A stretch of DNA of 64,000 nucleotides from Cloacibacterium caeni (GTDB lineage Bacteria; Bacteroidota; Bacteroidia; Flavobacteriales; Weeksellaceae). The translations under genes and the position numbers were made by a program. The stretch covers positions 2,108,001 through 2,172,000 of the forward strand of contig NZ_OU015319.1 of assembly GCF_907163125.1 (NCBI RefSeq), in the 5' to 3' direction. Positions 27,143 to 38,787 of this stretch are shown one piece after another; the first letter of the stretch is position 1; every line of letters starts with the position of its first letter. The notes beneath the pieces are model-generated. The model ran no database searches, had not been told where the DNA came from, and saw nothing but the letters and a program-made list of their open reading frames with translations.

Positions 27143-28429
27143 TTATCTGTTTTCCATAGGAACATAGTCACGTTTTGGAGCACCTTGATACACTTGTCTT
27201 GGTCTACCAATTGGGTCACCGTGAAGACGCATTTCTTTCCACTGAGAAATCCATCCTGGTAAACGTCCTAATGCAAACATTACTGTAAACATTTCTGTAG
27301 GAATTCCTAATGCTCTATAGATAATACCAGAGTAGAAATCTACGTTTGGATATAGTTTTCTTTCTACGAAGTAATCATCTTCTAGCGCTACTCTTTCTAA
27401 TTGCATTGCAATGTCTAGAGCTTTGTCGTGAACTCCTAGTTTGTTTAAGATATCGTCTGCAGCTTTTTTGATGATTTTAGCTCTTGGGTCAAAGTTTTTA
27501 TAAACTCTATGCCCGAATCCCATTAATCTGAAGCTGTCTTCTTTATCTTTTGCTTTTTGTACATATTTAGCAACATCTCCACCGTCTTTTTCAATCATTT
27601 CTAGCATTTCGATTACTGCTTGGTTTGCACCACCGTGAAGTGGTCCCCATAATGCAGAAACTCCCGCAGAAATAGATGCAAATAAACCAGTGTGAGCAGA
27701 ACCTACCATTCTTACTGTAGAAGTAGAACAGTTTTGTTCGTGGTCTGCGTGTAGAATTAGTAATTTGTCTAGCGCAGCTACAACTACTGGATCAATTTCG
27801 AAATCTTCGTATGGTTTTCTGAACGTCATTTTGTAGAAATTCTCTACATAATTTAGACTGTTATCTCCGTGATTAAGCGGGAAACCATTGGTTTTTCTGT
27901 AAGTCCAAGCACAAAGATGAGCGAATTTAGCCAATAATAATTCTGCAGCATGGTCCATTTCTTCTTTAGATTTTACGTCTACAGCTTTTGGGTTAAATGC
28001 TGTAAGCGCAGAAGTAAGAGCAGAAAGTACACCCATAGGATGCGCAGAACGTGGGAAAGCATCAAGAATTTTTTTCATTTCTTCGGCTACGAAGTTGTAA
28101 TTCTTAATGTTATTCTCGAATTGCGTAAACTGAGTAGCGTTTGGTAATTCACCGTGAAGCAATAAGTACATTACTTCAGAAAAATTAGATTTCTCCGCAA
28201 TTTGCTCAATAGGATAACCTCTGTAGAAAAGTTCTCCCAAATCACCATCTAAGTAAGTAATATCACTTAAAGTGGCTCCTGTATTTTTATAGCCTAGGTC
28301 TAAAGTAATAAGTCCGGTTTGATCTCTCAACTTAGAAATATCAATACCTCTATCACCAATTGTGCTTTCTACGATAGGATACTCATAAGAATTTCCGTCG
28401 TAATTGAGTATAACTTTATTATCTGACAT
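27143..28429 (-). CDS. gltA: Citrate synthase
   Basis: GltA condenses oxaloacetate and acetyl-CoA at the entry of the TCA cycle. The 428-aa protein is of type I, hexameric Gram-negative length, with catalytic motifs GPLHGGANQAV (His about 260), GFGHRVYKNFDPR (about 302-314) and the final segment FALGRLPGWISQW. The N-terminal domain YPIVESTIGDRGIDISKL is typical of this type. It is transcribed alone, between its own terminator and the eno terminator. Confidence 0.97.
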   Translation of the reverse strand: MSDNKVILNYDGNSYEYPIVESTIGDRGIDISKLRDQTGLITLDLGYKNTGATLSDITYLDGDLGELFYRGYPIEQIAEKSNFSEVMYLLLHGELPNATQFTQFENNIKNYNFVAEEMKKILDAFPRSAHPMGVLSALTSALTAFNPKAVDVKSKEEMDHAAELLLAKFAHLCAWTYRKTNGFPLNHGDNSLNYVENFYKMTFRKPYEDFEIDPVVVAALDKLLILHADHEQNCSTSTVRMVGSAHTGLFASISAGVSALWGPLHGGANQAVIEMLEMIEKDGGDVAKYVQKAKDKEDSFRLMGFGHRVYKNFDPRAKIIKKAADDILNKLGVHDKALDIAMQLERVALEDDYFVERKLYPNVDFYSGIIYRALGIPTEMFTVMFALGRLPGWISQWKEMRLHGDPIGRPRQVYQGAPKRDYVPMENR

Positions 28430-28493
28430 GTTTTAGAATATATTTTCAGTAAAAATACAAAAAAAAGAATTTTAGCGAAAACTTTCTATTATG

Positions 28494-28501
28494 CAAACCT
28501 A
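28494..28501 (-). promoter_or_regulatory. -7 element TAGGTTTG of gltA
   Basis: A minus-strand TAnnTTTG match lies 64 bp before the gltA start. Confidence 0.4.
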
Positions 28502-28587
28502 TTTATTTTTACTATATCTGTAATAAACTTGCTAAATTGATATAGTTGCTGTTTTTAAAAATAAAATTACTATGAAGAATCCACAAA

Positions 28588-28613
28588 AAAACCTCCTAAA
28601 GTAGGAGGTTTTT
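28588..28613 (-). terminator. Intrinsic terminator after eno
   Basis: The arms AACCTCCTA and TAGGAGGTT have A and T runs on both sides. On the minus strand it follows eno. Confidence 0.85.
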
Positions 28614-28631
28614 CAGATTTATGTAGATATA

Positions 28632-29930
<1,299 letters not shown>

Positions 29931-30005
29931 CTATTTTAAAGTTTCTATTGTAGGGCTAATCTTTCAAAAAAATGAAGACTAGCTCTTTTCTTATTTTTTG
30001 CATTG

Positions 30006-30013
30006 CAAATTTA
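30006..30013 (-). promoter_or_regulatory. -7 element TAAATTTG of eno
   Basis: A minus-strand TAnnTTTG lies 81 bp before the eno start, giving a leader of about 75 nt. Confidence 0.5.
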
Positions 30014-30127
30014 CGCATAATTTAGCAATGTAAGTTTATGATTTTTGTAGGGTATTTTTTGTATTTTTAAAATATAAAATCCTTCAAATTTTATTTAAAG
30101 ATACTTATTAATTTTTAAAAAATTGCA

Positions 30128-30559
30128 ATGAAAAAATCTTTTAACTATATCTTAATATTAGGCTTCATAGGCATTATCAGCTGTGACAAGGAAAACAAAA
30201 CCGCCATAGAAAAGGAAGTAAAAGTAGTCAAAACAATAGATGCTAATGGAGTAAGCAAAACAGATTCTGTAATTTTAGAAAAAACCAATTTAGAGGGCAA
30301 GATGACCAAAACCGAAAATAAAATTGAAAAAAAGGAGTACGTTTATCATGCTTTTGATGGTACAGAAGCCAAGGTAACTTTTACTACGGGAACTAAGGAA
30401 GGTAACTTTATACTTATTGAAAGAAATAAACTTAAGATAGAATTGCCTCAAATCGAAAGTGATATTTATGAAAAAGATGGTATAAAGGCAATATCTAAAG
30501 GCGATTTACTAACCATTACCCAAAACGGACAAATTTTCGAGTTAAGTCGTAAAAAATAA
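30128..30559 (+). CDS. Small lipoprotein with an MliC-like C-terminal region
   Basis: The 143-aa protein has a lipoprotein signal ending in a GIISC lipobox (Cys19) and would be lipid-anchored in the envelope. The middle (30-75) is charged and low in complexity. The C-terminal 70 residues (YHAFDGTEAKVTF ... IYEKDGIKAISKGDLLTI) resemble the beta-barrel of MliC/PliC lysozyme inhibitors, but the family's cysteines are missing. The function is therefore only suggested. It ends in a bidirectional terminator shared with rplQ. Confidence 0.6.
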   Translation: MKKSFNYILILGFIGIISCDKENKTAIEKEVKVVKTIDANGVSKTDSVILEKTNLEGKMTKTENKIEKKEYVYHAFDGTEAKVTFTTGTKEGNFILIERNKLKIELPQIESDIYEKDGIKAISKGDLLTITQNGQIFELSRKK

Positions 30560-30563
30560 GCAT

Positions 30564-30596
30564 AAAAAAACCATTCAGAAATCTGAATGGTTTTTT
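30564..30596. terminator. Bidirectional terminator between the lipoprotein gene and rplQ
   Basis: The arms AAAACCATTCAGA and TCTGAATGGTTTT are perfect and have A/T runs on both sides. On the minus strand it ends the ribosomal superoperon. Confidence 0.9.
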
Positions 30597-30616
30597 ATTT
30601 ATAGAAATTCTGAGAA

Positions 30617-31135
30617 TTATTCTTCAGTTTTTTCTTCTGTAGCTTCAGCTTTTGGCTCTTCTACTACAGCAGTTTCTTCTACCACTGGAGTAGCTACTAC
30701 AGCAGCAGCTTCTTTCTTAGTAGATCTTCTGCTTCTTCTAGTTGCTTTTTTCTCTTCAGCATTAGGATTGTAAAGTTCATTGAAATCTACAAGCTCGATT
30801 AATGCAGTATCTGCAGCATCACCAGGTCTGAAACCAGTCTTGATGATTCTAGTGTAACCACCATTTCTGGTAGCAATTTTAGGAGCTACAGTTCTGAAAA
30901 GTTCTGCAACTGCTTCTTTACTTTGTAAGTAAGAGAAAGCAATTCTTCTGTTGTGCGTAGTATCTTCTTTAGCTTTAGTTAAGATAGGTTCTACGTATAC
31001 TCTTAAAGCTTTAGCTTTAGCAACAGTAGTATTTATTCTTTTATGTTCAATTAGTGAGCATGCCATGTTAGAAAGCAAAGCGCTTCTGTGAGAGGCTGTT
31101 CTACCTAAGTGATTGAATTTTTTTCCGTGTCTCAT
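30617..31135 (-). CDS. rplQ: 50S ribosomal protein L17
   Basis: The first 117 residues are a standard L17 ([20 protein letters not shown]...). The C-terminal 55 residues are an Ala/Glu/Val-rich acidic extension ([20 protein letters not shown] then repeated [12 protein letters not shown]), common in Bacteroidetes L17 and probably disordered. It is the last gene of the alpha segment of the superoperon. Confidence 0.97.
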   Translation of the reverse strand: MRHGKKFNHLGRTASHRSALLSNMACSLIEHKRINTTVAKAKALRVYVEPILTKAKEDTTHNRRIAFSYLQSKEAVAELFRTVAPKIATRNGGYTRIIKTGFRPGDAADTALIELVDFNELYNPNAEEKKATRRSRRSTKKEAAAVVATPVVEETAVVEEPKAEATEEKTEE

Positions 31136-31144
31136 TGTTAAGGA

Positions 31145-32140
31145 TTATTTATCAGCGTCTAACTTATATTTTGCAACATCAAACCCGAAGTTTAGTCCTT
31201 TTGAGTGAACAAGTTCTTCAAGTTCTGTCAATGATTTCTTACCGAAATTTCTGAATTTCATCAAATCAGACTTACTATAAGAAACTAATTCACCTAGAGT
31301 TTCTACTTCAGCTGCTTTTAGACAGTTAAGAGCTCTCACAGAAAGATCCATATCTGCTAATTTAGACTTAAGTAATTGTCTTGTGTGAAGGGTTTCTTCA
31401 TCGTATTGGATTGATGCTTTTACAGCTTCAGTTTCTAGAGTAATTCTCTCATCAGAGAATAACATGAAATGATAAATTAATATCTTAGAAGCTTCAGTTA
31501 AAGCATTTTGAGGGGTGATAGAACCATCCGTCTCAATGTCTAATACTAGTTTTTCGTAGTCTGTTTTTTGCTCTACACGATAGTTTTCAATGCTATATTG
31601 AACTTTCTTAATAGGAGTAAAGATAGAGTCAATTGCAATCGTTCCTATAGGTGCATTGTTAGATTTGTTTTGTTCTGAAGGAACATAACCTCTTCCTTTG
31701 TCGATGTTGAAATTCATTTCGAAAGACACCTCTTTTGTCAAGTTGCAGATTACTAAGTCTGGATTAAGTACCTCGAAGTTATTCATCGAGCTAGCAAAAT
31801 CACCTGCAGTGATTACTTCTTTACCAGAAACTTTCACACTTACTTGTTCTGCTGATGTGTTTTCTACTTTTGCTTTAAGTCTTAATTGCTTAAGGTTAAG
31901 GATGATTTCCGTAACATCTTCTATTACACCTGGAATTGTTGAAAATTCGTGCTCTACTCCTTCTATTTTGATAGATGTGATAGCATATCCTTCTAGAGAA
32001 GAAAGTAAAACTCTTCTCAAAGCATTACCGATAGTAAGTCCGAATCCTGGCTCTAATGGTCTAAATTCGAATTGACCTTTGAAATCCGTAGAATTAAGTA
32101 GAATTACTTTGTCGGGTTTTATGAATTGTAAAATTGCCAT
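31145..32140 (-). CDS. rpoA: RNA polymerase alpha subunit
   Basis: The 331-aa protein has the N-terminal assembly domain ([20 protein letters not shown] at about 31-50) and the C-terminal domain ([35 protein letters not shown]). It nucleates RNA polymerase and contacts upstream promoter DNA and activators. It is the usual neighbour of rpsD and rplQ. Confidence 0.98.
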   Translation of the reverse strand: MAILQFIKPDKVILLNSTDFKGQFEFRPLEPGFGLTIGNALRRVLLSSLEGYAITSIKIEGVEHEFSTIPGVIEDVTEIILNLKQLRLKAKVENTSAEQVSVKVSGKEVITAGDFASSMNNFEVLNPDLVICNLTKEVSFEMNFNIDKGRGYVPSEQNKSNNAPIGTIAIDSIFTPIKKVQYSIENYRVEQKTDYEKLVLDIETDGSITPQNALTEASKILIYHFMLFSDERITLETEAVKASIQYDEETLHTRQLLKSKLADMDLSVRALNCLKAAEVETLGELVSYSKSDLMKFRNFGKKSLTELEELVHSKGLNFGFDVAKYKLDADK

Positions 32141-32171
32141 AATATTGGGTTGAGCAAAAATTTGATTAAAA

Positions 32172-32780
32172 TTATTTAGAGTATAATTCGACGATTAGCT
32201 GTTCTTTGATATCTTCAGGGATCTGAATTCTTTCAGGAGCTGAGATAAAAGTACCTTCTTTCTTTTCGTCGTTAAATTGTAACCATTCATAAGATGATTT
32301 AGAAGCTAATGAATCAGCAATTACTTCTAGAGACTTAGATTTTTCTCTAATAGCGATTACGTCACCTGCTTTTAATAAATATGAAGGGATGTTTACAATT
32401 TCTCCGTTTACTGTTACGTGTCTGTGAGAAACTAACTGTCTAGCACCAGCTCTGGTTTTAGAAAAACCTAATCTGTATACTACGTTATCTAATCTAGATT
32501 CACATAATTGTAAAAGAACCTCACCTGTAACGCCTTTGCTTCTGTGCGCTTTATCGAAAAGGTTAGCAAATTGTCTTTCTAAGATACCGTAAGTATATTT
32601 AGCTTTTTGTTTTTCAGCTAACTGTACAGCATATTCAGATTTTTTAGCACCTCTTCTTTTGTTAGGTCCGTGTTGTCCTGGTGGTTGATTTTTTCTTTTT
32701 TCGAAACTTTTATCGTCTCCGTAAATTGCAGCACCAAATTTACGTGCAATTTTAGTTTTTGGTCCAATATATCTTGCCAT
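32172..32780 (-). CDS. rpsD: 30S ribosomal protein S4
   Basis: The 202-aa S4 has the N-terminal [17 protein letters not shown] and the central S4 RNA-binding domain ([20 protein letters not shown]). It initiates 30S body assembly on 16S rRNA. The zinc-binding cysteines of C+ forms are absent. It lies between rpsK and rpoA. Confidence 0.98.
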   Translation of the reverse strand: MARYIGPKTKIARKFGAAIYGDDKSFEKRKNQPPGQHGPNKRRGAKKSEYAVQLAEKQKAKYTYGILERQFANLFDKAHRSKGVTGEVLLQLCESRLDNVVYRLGFSKTRAGARQLVSHRHVTVNGEIVNIPSYLLKAGDVIAIREKSKSLEVIADSLASKSSYEWLQFNDEKKEGTFISAPERIQIPEDIKEQLIVELYSK

Positions 32781-32798
32781 AGGTTAAATTTCTAAAAA

Positions 32799-33188
32799 TT
32801 AAACTCTTCTTCTTTTAGGTGGTCTACATCCATTGTGTGGCATAGGAGTCACGTCAATGATTTCTGAAACTTCAATTCCTGAATTGTGAATAGATCTGAT
32901 AGCAGATTCTCTACCTGCACCTGGACCTTTCACAAACACCTTTACTCTTCTTAAACCAGCTTCGTAAGCTACTGAAGAGCAATTTTCTGCAGCCATTTGA
33001 GCTGCGAATGGAGTATTCTTTTTAGAACCTCTGAATCCCATTTTACCGGCAGAAGACCAAGAAATTACTTCTCCGTTTTTGTTTGTCAAAGAAATAATAA
33101 TATTATTGAAAGAAGCTTGGATATGTGCTTCACCAATAGCTTCTACTTTTACTTTTCTTTTTTTAACTACTTTAGTTTGTTTTGCCAT
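32799..33188 (-). CDS. rpsK: 30S ribosomal protein S11
   Basis: The 129-aa S11 has the conserved centre [20 protein letters not shown] and the C-terminal [17 protein letters not shown]. It forms part of the 30S platform. It lies 16 bp after rpsM. Confidence 0.98.
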   Translation of the reverse strand: MAKQTKVVKKRKVKVEAIGEAHIQASFNNIIISLTNKNGEVISWSSAGKMGFRGSKKNTPFAAQMAAENCSSVAYEAGLRRVKVFVKGPGAGRESAIRSIHNSGIEVSEIIDVTPMPHNGCRPPKRRRV

Positions 33189-33204
33189 AATTCTAATCTA
33201 AAGA

Positions 33205-33582
33205 TTATTTACTTGCTTTTTTCTTGTTAGCAACTGTTTTTCTCTTTCCTTTACGGGTTCTAGAATTGTTTTTCGTTCTTTGGCCTCTTAAAGGTAATCC
33301 CAGTCTGTGACGTATTCCTCGTTGGCAACCTATGTCCATCAATCTCTTGATGTTCAATTGCACTTCAGAACGTAATTCACCTTCTACTTTAATGTTTTCA
33401 GTGATGTAATTTCTGATTGCAGCCAATTCATCGTCATTCCATTCGTTGACTTTCTTGTCTTCGCTGATACCGGCATTTTTAAGGATTTCAGAAGCTGTGC
33501 TTCTACCAATTCCGTAAATGTAAGTTAAACCGATAACGCCTCTTTTGTTTTTTGGTAAATCAATACCTGAAATTCTCGCCAT
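33205..33582 (-). CDS. rpsM: 30S ribosomal protein S13
   Basis: The 125-aa S13 starts [20 protein letters not shown] and ends in the basic tail [17 protein letters not shown]. It sits in the 30S head and contacts the 50S subunit and P-site tRNA. It follows rpmJ. Confidence 0.98.
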   Translation of the reverse strand: MARISGIDLPKNKRGVIGLTYIYGIGRSTASEILKNAGISEDKKVNEWNDDELAAIRNYITENIKVEGELRSEVQLNIKRLMDIGCQRGIRHRLGLPLRGQRTKNNSRTRKGKRKTVANKKKASK

Positions 33583-33591
33583 AATTTAATT

Positions 33592-33708
33592 TTAGCCTTG
33601 TCTTTGTTTAAATTTTGGGTTCTTCTTGTTAATAATGTACAATCTGCCTTTTCTTCTTACGATTTTGCAATCTGCACTTCTTTTTTTAATTGATGCTCTA
33701 ACTTTCAT
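33592..33708 (-). CDS. rpmJ: 50S ribosomal protein L36
   Basis: This 38-residue minus-strand frame starts at the ATG at 33708 and reads [20 protein letters not shown] and then [18 protein letters not shown]. This is L36. It lies between infA and rpsM as expected. Only the first zinc-ligand cysteine remains (SADCKIV), so it is the zinc-free form common in this phylum. Confidence 0.95.
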   Translation of the reverse strand: MKVRASIKKRSADCKIVRRKGRLYIINKKNPKFKQRQG

Positions 33709-33719
33709 TAGTATTTAAT

Positions 33720-33935
33720 TTAATATCTAAATGTTATTCTTCCTTTTGATAAATCATAAGGAGAGAGTTCTAATTTTACCTTGTCTCCTGGTAAAAGTTT
33801 TATGTAATGCATTCTCATTTTCCCTGAAATATGAGCGATGAGAACATGCCCATTTTCCAGTTCCACACGGAACATGGCGTTAGATAGTGCCTCCACTATA
33901 ACGCCATCTTGTTCTATATGTTTTTGTTTTGCCAT
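33720..33935 (-). CDS. infA: Translation initiation factor IF-1
   Basis: The 71-aa S1/OB-fold protein ([21 protein letters not shown], read from residue 9, and [18 protein letters not shown]) binds the 30S A site during initiation. It is in its usual place between secY and rpmJ. Confidence 0.98.
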   Translation of the reverse strand: MAKQKHIEQDGVIVEALSNAMFRVELENGHVLIAHISGKMRMHYIKLLPGDKVKLELSPYDLSKGRITFRY

Positions 33936-33944
33936 AGATGTTTT

Positions 33945-35324
33945 TTATAAGTTTGATGTTCTAGATAATTTAGATTGCATCAATCCATCATAGTGATGGT
34001 TCAACAAATACGTATTGATTTGCTGAACTGTATCTAAAATTACTCCTACCATGATCAATAAAGAAGTTCCTCCGAAAAAATGGGAGAATCCTTCAGTCTG
34101 AACAAAGCCTCCATGCACTAAAGCTGGAAGGATTGCAAAGATAGATAAAAAAAACGCACCTGGCAAGGTTATTTTAGATAAAATATCATCTAAGTAATTT
34201 GCAGTCTCTTGTCCTGGTCTTACTTTCGGTATTAAACCTCCATTTCTCTTTAAGTCATCTGCCATTTGATTCACTGGAATAGTGATGGCTGTGTAGAAAT
34301 AAGAGAAGATGATAATTAAAATTACTAATAATACATTATACTGCCAGCTGAATGGATTTTTGAATCCTGCTAAGAAAGTATTGGTATCATCGAATTTAGT
34401 TAACAAACCAGGAACAAACATTAATGCTTGTGCGAAAATTAGTGGCATTACTCCAGATGCATTTACTTTTAGAGGAATCCATTGTCTTGCTCCTTGTAAT
34501 AAATTTCTGTTTGCACCACCTGTTGCGTGAGCTCTACTTACATACTGAATAGGAATTTTTCTTACCGCAACTGAAAGTACAATTGCTAATAAGATTACTA
34601 CCAACCAGAATAAAACTTCGATGAGAATCATGATGCTTCCTAAACCTCCGTTTCCTGTTTGAGTAGTAAATTCTTGTAAAAATGCAGTTGGTAAACCAGC
34701 TAGAATCCCTACCATAATTAAGATAGAAATCCCGTTACCAATACCTTTATCTGTAATTTTTTCTCCTAACCACATTGCAAAGATAGAACCTGCAACTAAT
34801 ATCACTACACTTGGAACATAAAATGCAATAGATTGCGGATCAATATAATACGCAGATCTAAACTGTTCGTAAGGTAAAAAAACCTGTGTAATAGTACCTA
34901 GGTAAAATGGTGCTTGTACGAGACAAACACCTATTGTTAACCATCTTGTAATCTGATTTAAGGTTTTTCTACCACTTTCACCATCTTTCTGAAGTTTCTG
35001 TAAATAAGGAATTGCCATTCCCATAAGCTGCACAATAATAGATGCGGAAATGTACGGCATGATTCCTAAAGCCATGATTGAAGCATGACTGAAAGCTCCT
35101 CCAGTAAATGATGATAATAGACCTAATAGACCTGCAGCTTGTTTACCGCCACCTTGTTTCTGAAAATGATCTAATAAATTTCCTACTTCTGCCATGTTAA
35201 TAGCTGGTAGAGAAATATAAGAAGCAAATCTATATACTAGAATCAAAGAAAGAGTGACAATAATCTTGTCCCTCAATTCTTGTAAACTCCAGATGTTTTT
35301 AAGTGTTTGAATAAAACCTTTCAT
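33945..35324 (-). CDS. secY: Preprotein translocase subunit SecY
   Basis: The 459-aa protein has ten membrane helices and forms the SecYEG protein-conducting channel of the inner membrane. Landmarks are the N-terminal LRDKIIVTLSLILVYR, the plug region after SLPAINMAEVG, and GIGNGISILIMVGI. It lies in the spc segment between rplO and infA. Confidence 0.98.
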   Translation of the reverse strand: MKGFIQTLKNIWSLQELRDKIIVTLSLILVYRFASYISLPAINMAEVGNLLDHFQKQGGGKQAAGLLGLLSSFTGGAFSHASIMALGIMPYISASIIVQLMGMAIPYLQKLQKDGESGRKTLNQITRWLTIGVCLVQAPFYLGTITQVFLPYEQFRSAYYIDPQSIAFYVPSVVILVAGSIFAMWLGEKITDKGIGNGISILIMVGILAGLPTAFLQEFTTQTGNGGLGSIMILIEVLFWLVVILLAIVLSVAVRKIPIQYVSRAHATGGANRNLLQGARQWIPLKVNASGVMPLIFAQALMFVPGLLTKFDDTNTFLAGFKNPFSWQYNVLLVILIIIFSYFYTAITIPVNQMADDLKRNGGLIPKVRPGQETANYLDDILSKITLPGAFFLSIFAILPALVHGGFVQTEGFSHFFGGTSLLIMVGVILDTVQQINTYLLNHHYDGLMQSKLSRTSNL

Positions 35325-35333
35325 TTGTTTTTA

Positions 35334-35780
35334 TTAAAGAGTGATCGCTTTACCTCCTGCTTTAGAGATTGCCTCTTCAGCAGATTTAGTGAATTTGTTA
35401 GCAGAAATAGAAACAGAAGATTTAAGTTCTCCTCTACCCATAATTTTCACTAATTCATTTTTAGAAGATAAACCATTTTCCACCAATACTTCTTTAGTAA
35501 CTTCAGAAAGATTTTTAGCGTCTACTAATGCTTGAATAGTATCAAGATTAATAGCTCTGTATTCTTTTCTGTTAATGTTATTAAATCCGAATTTTGGTAA
35601 TCTTCTTTGTAAAGGCATCTGACCACCTTCAAAACCTATTTTCTGTGAGTAACCAGCTCTTGATTTTTGACCTTTGTGACCTTTTGTAGATGTACCACCT
35701 TTGCCACTACCTTGTCCTCTACCTACTCTTTTTGAATTATGAGTAGCTCCAGATGCTGGTTGAATATTATTTAAATTCAT
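35334..35780 (-). CDS. rplO: 50S ribosomal protein L15
   Basis: The 148-aa L15 has the Gly-rich N-terminus RVGRGQGSGKGGTSTKGHKG and the GFEGGQMPLQRRLPKFGF motif. It is a late-assembling 50S protein, located before secY. Confidence 0.98.
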   Translation of the reverse strand: MNLNNIQPASGATHNSKRVGRGQGSGKGGTSTKGHKGQKSRAGYSQKIGFEGGQMPLQRRLPKFGFNNINRKEYRAINLDTIQALVDAKNLSEVTKEVLVENGLSSKNELVKIMGRGELKSSVSISANKFTKSAEEAISKAGGKAITL

Positions 35781-35795
35781 TTTGTTAAAATTTAA

Positions 35796-35975
35796 TTAGT
35801 TTTCCTGTACTTCTACTAAATGTCTCACTGCTGCTACCATACCTAAGATAGATGGAGTAGCTTCGTGTTCTACAACTTGGTTTAATTTTTTAAGACCAAG
35901 AGCTACTAAAGTATCTTTTTGTACTTTAGGTCTTTTGATAGCACTTCTTACTTGTTTGATTTTAATTGTTGCCAT
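35796..35975 (-). CDS. rpmD: 50S ribosomal protein L30
   Basis: This 59-residue frame starts at the ATG at 35975 (MATIKIKQVRSAIKRPKVQK) and ends RHLVEVQEN. The pattern LVALGLKKLNQVVEHEATPS is typical of L30. It lies between rpsE and rplO. Confidence 0.95.
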   Translation of the reverse strand: MATIKIKQVRSAIKRPKVQKDTLVALGLKKLNQVVEHEATPSILGMVAAVRHLVEVQEN

Positions 35976-35986
35976 GATATAAAAAA

Positions 35987-36508
35987 TTAACCGTTAAACA
36001 CTTTAGTTAAAGAAATTCCTCTCATTCTTGCAATTTCTTCTGGTCTTCTGATATCTAACAATGCTTTGAAAGTTGCCTTTACCACATTGTGAGGGTTAGA
36101 AGAACCTTTAGATTTTGAAAGTACATCATGTACTCCTGCAGATTCTAGTACCGCTCTTACCGCACCTCCTGCGATTAATCCTGTACCGTGAGAAGCTGGT
36201 CTTAAGAAGATATCAGCACCACCGTATCTAGCAGAAGTTTGGTGAGGGATTGTATGATTCATTACAGGAACTTTCACTAAATTTTTCTTAGCATCTTCTA
36301 CTGCTTTAGCAATAGCAGAAGCAACTTCTTTAGATTTACCTAAACCGAAACCGATTACACCGTCTTCATTACCTACTACTACGATTGCAGAAAATCCGAA
36401 AGCTCTACCTCCTTTGGTTACTTTAGTTACTCTGTTTACGGCAACTAGACGATCTTTAAGTTCTAGACCACCTGGTTTTACTCTTTCTATATTATCTAAT
36501 CCTAACAT
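35987..36508 (-). CDS. rpsE: 30S ribosomal protein S5
   Basis: The 173-aa S5 has the dsRNA-binding-like N-terminal domain ([20 protein letters not shown]) and the C-terminal domain ([19 protein letters not shown]). It takes part in decoding accuracy. Confidence 0.98.
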   Translation of the reverse strand: MLGLDNIERVKPGGLELKDRLVAVNRVTKVTKGGRAFGFSAIVVVGNEDGVIGFGLGKSKEVASAIAKAVEDAKKNLVKVPVMNHTIPHQTSARYGGADIFLRPASHGTGLIAGGAVRAVLESAGVHDVLSKSKGSSNPHNVVKATFKALLDIRRPEEIARMRGISLTKVFNG

Positions 36509-36521
36509 AATTTTTTAATTT

Positions 36522-36875
36522 TTAAAATTTCAAACCACCTTCTCTAGCACCGTCTGCAAGAGCTTTTACTCTACCGTGATATACGAAACCGTTTCTATCA
36601 AAAACTACTTTTTCAAATCCAGCAGCTAAAGCTTTTTCAGCAATTTTCTTACCTACTGCAGTTGCAACTTCAGTTTTAGTTCCATTAGCATCTACTCCTT
36701 TCTCTCTAGAAGAAGCAGCTACTAAAGTTTTACCTTCTTTATCGTCAATTAATTGAGCGTAGATTTCTTTGTTACTCTTGTAAACAGAAAGTCTTGGCGC
36801 TGAAGAAGTTCCAGAGATTTTGCCTCTTACTCTTCTTTTAATTCTATCTCTTTTTTGTACTTTTGTTAATGCCAT
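36522..36875 (-). CDS. rplR: 50S ribosomal protein L18
   Basis: The 117-aa L18 binds 5S rRNA. Landmarks are [18 protein letters not shown] and the end [20 protein letters not shown]. It lies between rplF and rpsE. Confidence 0.98.
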   Translation of the reverse strand: MALTKVQKRDRIKRRVRGKISGTSSAPRLSVYKSNKEIYAQLIDDKEGKTLVAASSREKGVDANGTKTEVATAVGKKIAEKALAAGFEKVVFDRNGFVYHGRVKALADGAREGGLKF

Positions 36876-36886
36876 TGTCTTAATTT

Positions 36887-37432
36887 TTAAGCAGATTTAC
36901 CAGCTTTACGTCTAATTATTTCACCAACGAATTTCACACCTTTACCTTTGTATGGTTCTGGTTTTCTGAATGAGCGAATTTTAGCAGCCACCATTCCCAA
37001 TAATTGTTTGTCATAAGATGACAAAGTGATGATTGGGTTTTTACCTTTTTCTGTTAAAGTATCTACTGTGATTTCTTTTGGAAGATCTAGTACGATACCG
37101 TGAGAGAAACCTAGAGCTAATTCTAGTTTTTGACCAGAGTGAGATGCTCTATAACCTACCCCTACTAATTCTAATTTTTTTGTGAAACCTTCTGCGGTTC
37201 CTACAATCATATTATTGATTAACGCTCTGTATAGACCGTGTAATGCTTTATGATTTTTAGCTTCAGATGGTCTGCTTACAGTGATTTTACCATCTTCTTG
37301 CTCAAGAGTAATTCCGCCTGTAATTTCTTGAGAAAGTTCTCCTTTAGGACCTTTCACAGTTACTACATTATCGTTTACAGTAACTGTAACACCTGCAGGA
37401 ATTTCTATAATTGATTTACCAATTCTTGACAT
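36887..37432 (-). CDS. rplF: 50S ribosomal protein L6
   Basis: The 181-aa L6 contains two L6 domains (starts [18 protein letters not shown]-terminal [20 protein letters not shown]). It sits near the sarcin-ricin loop in the 50S subunit. Confidence 0.98.
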   Translation of the reverse strand: MSRIGKSIIEIPAGVTVTVNDNVVTVKGPKGELSQEITGGITLEQEDGKITVSRPSEAKNHKALHGLYRALINNMIVGTAEGFTKKLELVGVGYRASHSGQKLELALGFSHGIVLDLPKEITVDTLTEKGKNPIITLSSYDKQLLGMVAAKIRSFRKPEPYKGKGVKFVGEIIRRKAGKSA

Positions 37433-37451
37433 TTCTTCCTAATTTTTACAA

Positions 37452-37850
37452 TTAATAAACATAGCAGATTACTTCGCCACCTACTTTTTCTTCTCTGGCT
37501 TTCTTATCAGTCATTACTCCCTTAGAAGTAGAGATGATAGCTACACCTAAACCATTTAATACTCTTGGTAATTCTTCACTACCAGCGTATTTTCTCAAAC
37601 CTGGTCTAGAAGCTCTTTGGATAGACTTAATAGCCGGTTTGTTAGTTTGCTTATCATATTTCAAAGCGATTTTGATAGTCCCTTGAACAGCGTTATCTTC
37701 AAACTTGTAGTTTAAGATGTAACCTTGATCAAATAAGATTTTCGTAATCTCCTTTTTGATTTTTGATGCAGGAATTTCCACCACTTTGTGGCCTGCGCTT
37801 TGTGCGTTCCTTACTCTAGTTAGGAAATCTGAAATTGGATCTGTTACCAT
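37452..37850 (-). CDS. rpsH: 30S ribosomal protein S8
   Basis: The 132-aa S8 has N-terminal DPISDFLTRVRNAQSAGHK and C-terminal STSKGVMTDKKAREEKVGGE. S8 often represses its own operon in other bacteria, but no target was looked for here. An unusually long 110-bp spacer with a palindrome precedes it. Confidence 0.98.
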   Translation of the reverse strand: MVTDPISDFLTRVRNAQSAGHKVVEIPASKIKKEITKILFDQGYILNYKFEDNAVQGTIKIALKYDKQTNKPAIKSIQRASRPGLRKYAGSEELPRVLNGLGVAIISTSKGVMTDKKAREEKVGGEVICYVY

Positions 37851-37889
37851 TTTTTTATTTTAAATTATTATTGGTGAATGATATTCAGT

Positions 37890-37930
37890 ATTGCAGATGG
37901 CTTTTAATTTTGAGGCTAAAAGCCATAAGC
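37890..37930. repeat. REP-like palindrome between rpsN and rpsH
   Basis: ATGGCTTTTA and TAAAAGCCAT are inverted arms around AATTTTGAGGC. The GGCT(A)AAAGCC core resembles the palindromes at 12587-12642. It lies in the widest gap of the spc segment. Confidence 0.6.
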
Positions 37931-37960
37931 AACTTAAATATCTTGATTAAAAACTAATTG

Positions 37961-38230
37961 TTACCAACTTGCTTTTTTAACTCCCGGGATAAGACCATTG
38001 TTAGCCATTTCTCTGAAAGTAACTCTCGAAATACCGAAAGTTCTCATGTAACCTCTTGGTCTTCCTGTTAATTTACATCTGTTGTGTAATCTTACAGGAG
38101 AAGCGTTTTTAGGTAATTTCTGAAGTGCTTCATAATCACCTGCTTCTTTTAGGGCAGCTCTTTTAGCAGCATATTTAGCAACTAGTGCTTCTCTTTTGCG
38201 CTCACGCGCTTTCATTGATTCTTTTGCCAT
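37961..38230 (-). CDS. rpsN: 30S ribosomal protein S14
   Basis: The 89-aa S14 is of the zinc-independent (C-) type: [20 protein letters not shown] at the start, and [19 protein letters not shown] with a single cysteine. It assembles into the 30S head. Confidence 0.98.
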   Translation of the reverse strand: MAKESMKARERKREALVAKYAAKRAALKEAGDYEALQKLPKNASPVRLHNRCKLTGRPRGYMRTFGISRVTFREMANNGLIPGVKKASW

Positions 38231-38233
38231 TTC

Positions 38234-38785
38234 TTAGTTCTTTTTAAACGGTAAACCGAAATGAGTTAATAATGCTTTTGCTTCTTTGTCAGTTTTAGCA
38301 GTAGTAACGAAAGTGATGTCCATCCCTTGGATTTTTTTCACTTTGTCGATCACGATTTCTGGGAAGATAATTTGCTCAGTAATCCCTAAGTTGTAATTAC
38401 CTCTACCATCGAAACCATCGGCTTTGATACCGTTAAAATCTCTAATTCTTGGTAAAGCAGATGAAGTAAGTCTATCTAAAAATTCGTACATTTTTTCTGC
38501 TCTAAGCGTTACTCTTGCACCTACTGGCATACCTTTTCTTAATTTGAAAGCTGCCTCGTCTTTTTTAGATAAAGTTCCTACTGCTTTTTGACCAGTGATA
38601 GCTGTAAGTTCTTCTACTGCATAGTCTACGATTTTTTTGTCTGCAGTTGCAGCACCTAAACCTTGAGACACAACAATTTTTTCTAATTTAGGTACTTGCA
38701 TGATAGATTTGTACCCAAATTCTTCCATCATTGCTGGAACAATTTTTTCTGTATATAATTTTTTGGGTCTTGCTACGTATTCCAT
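38234..38785 (-). CDS. rplE: 50S ribosomal protein L5
   Basis: The 183-aa L5 binds 5S rRNA and contacts P-site tRNA. Landmarks are [20 protein letters not shown] and the [17 protein letters not shown] motif. Confidence 0.98.
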   Translation of the reverse strand: MEYVARPKKLYTEKIVPAMMEEFGYKSIMQVPKLEKIVVSQGLGAATADKKIVDYAVEELTAITGQKAVGTLSKKDEAAFKLRKGMPVGARVTLRAEKMYEFLDRLTSSALPRIRDFNGIKADGFDGRGNYNLGITEQIIFPEIVIDKVKKIQGMDITFVTTAKTDKEAKALLTHFGLPFKKN

Positions 38786-38787
38786 AA

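Noticed and set aside
31698-32075. Plus-strand ORFs opposite ribosomal and rpoA genes (also 39154-39504, 41340-41633, 42544-42933, 49816-50262)
   Set aside because: They are antisense shadows of strongly conserved genes.
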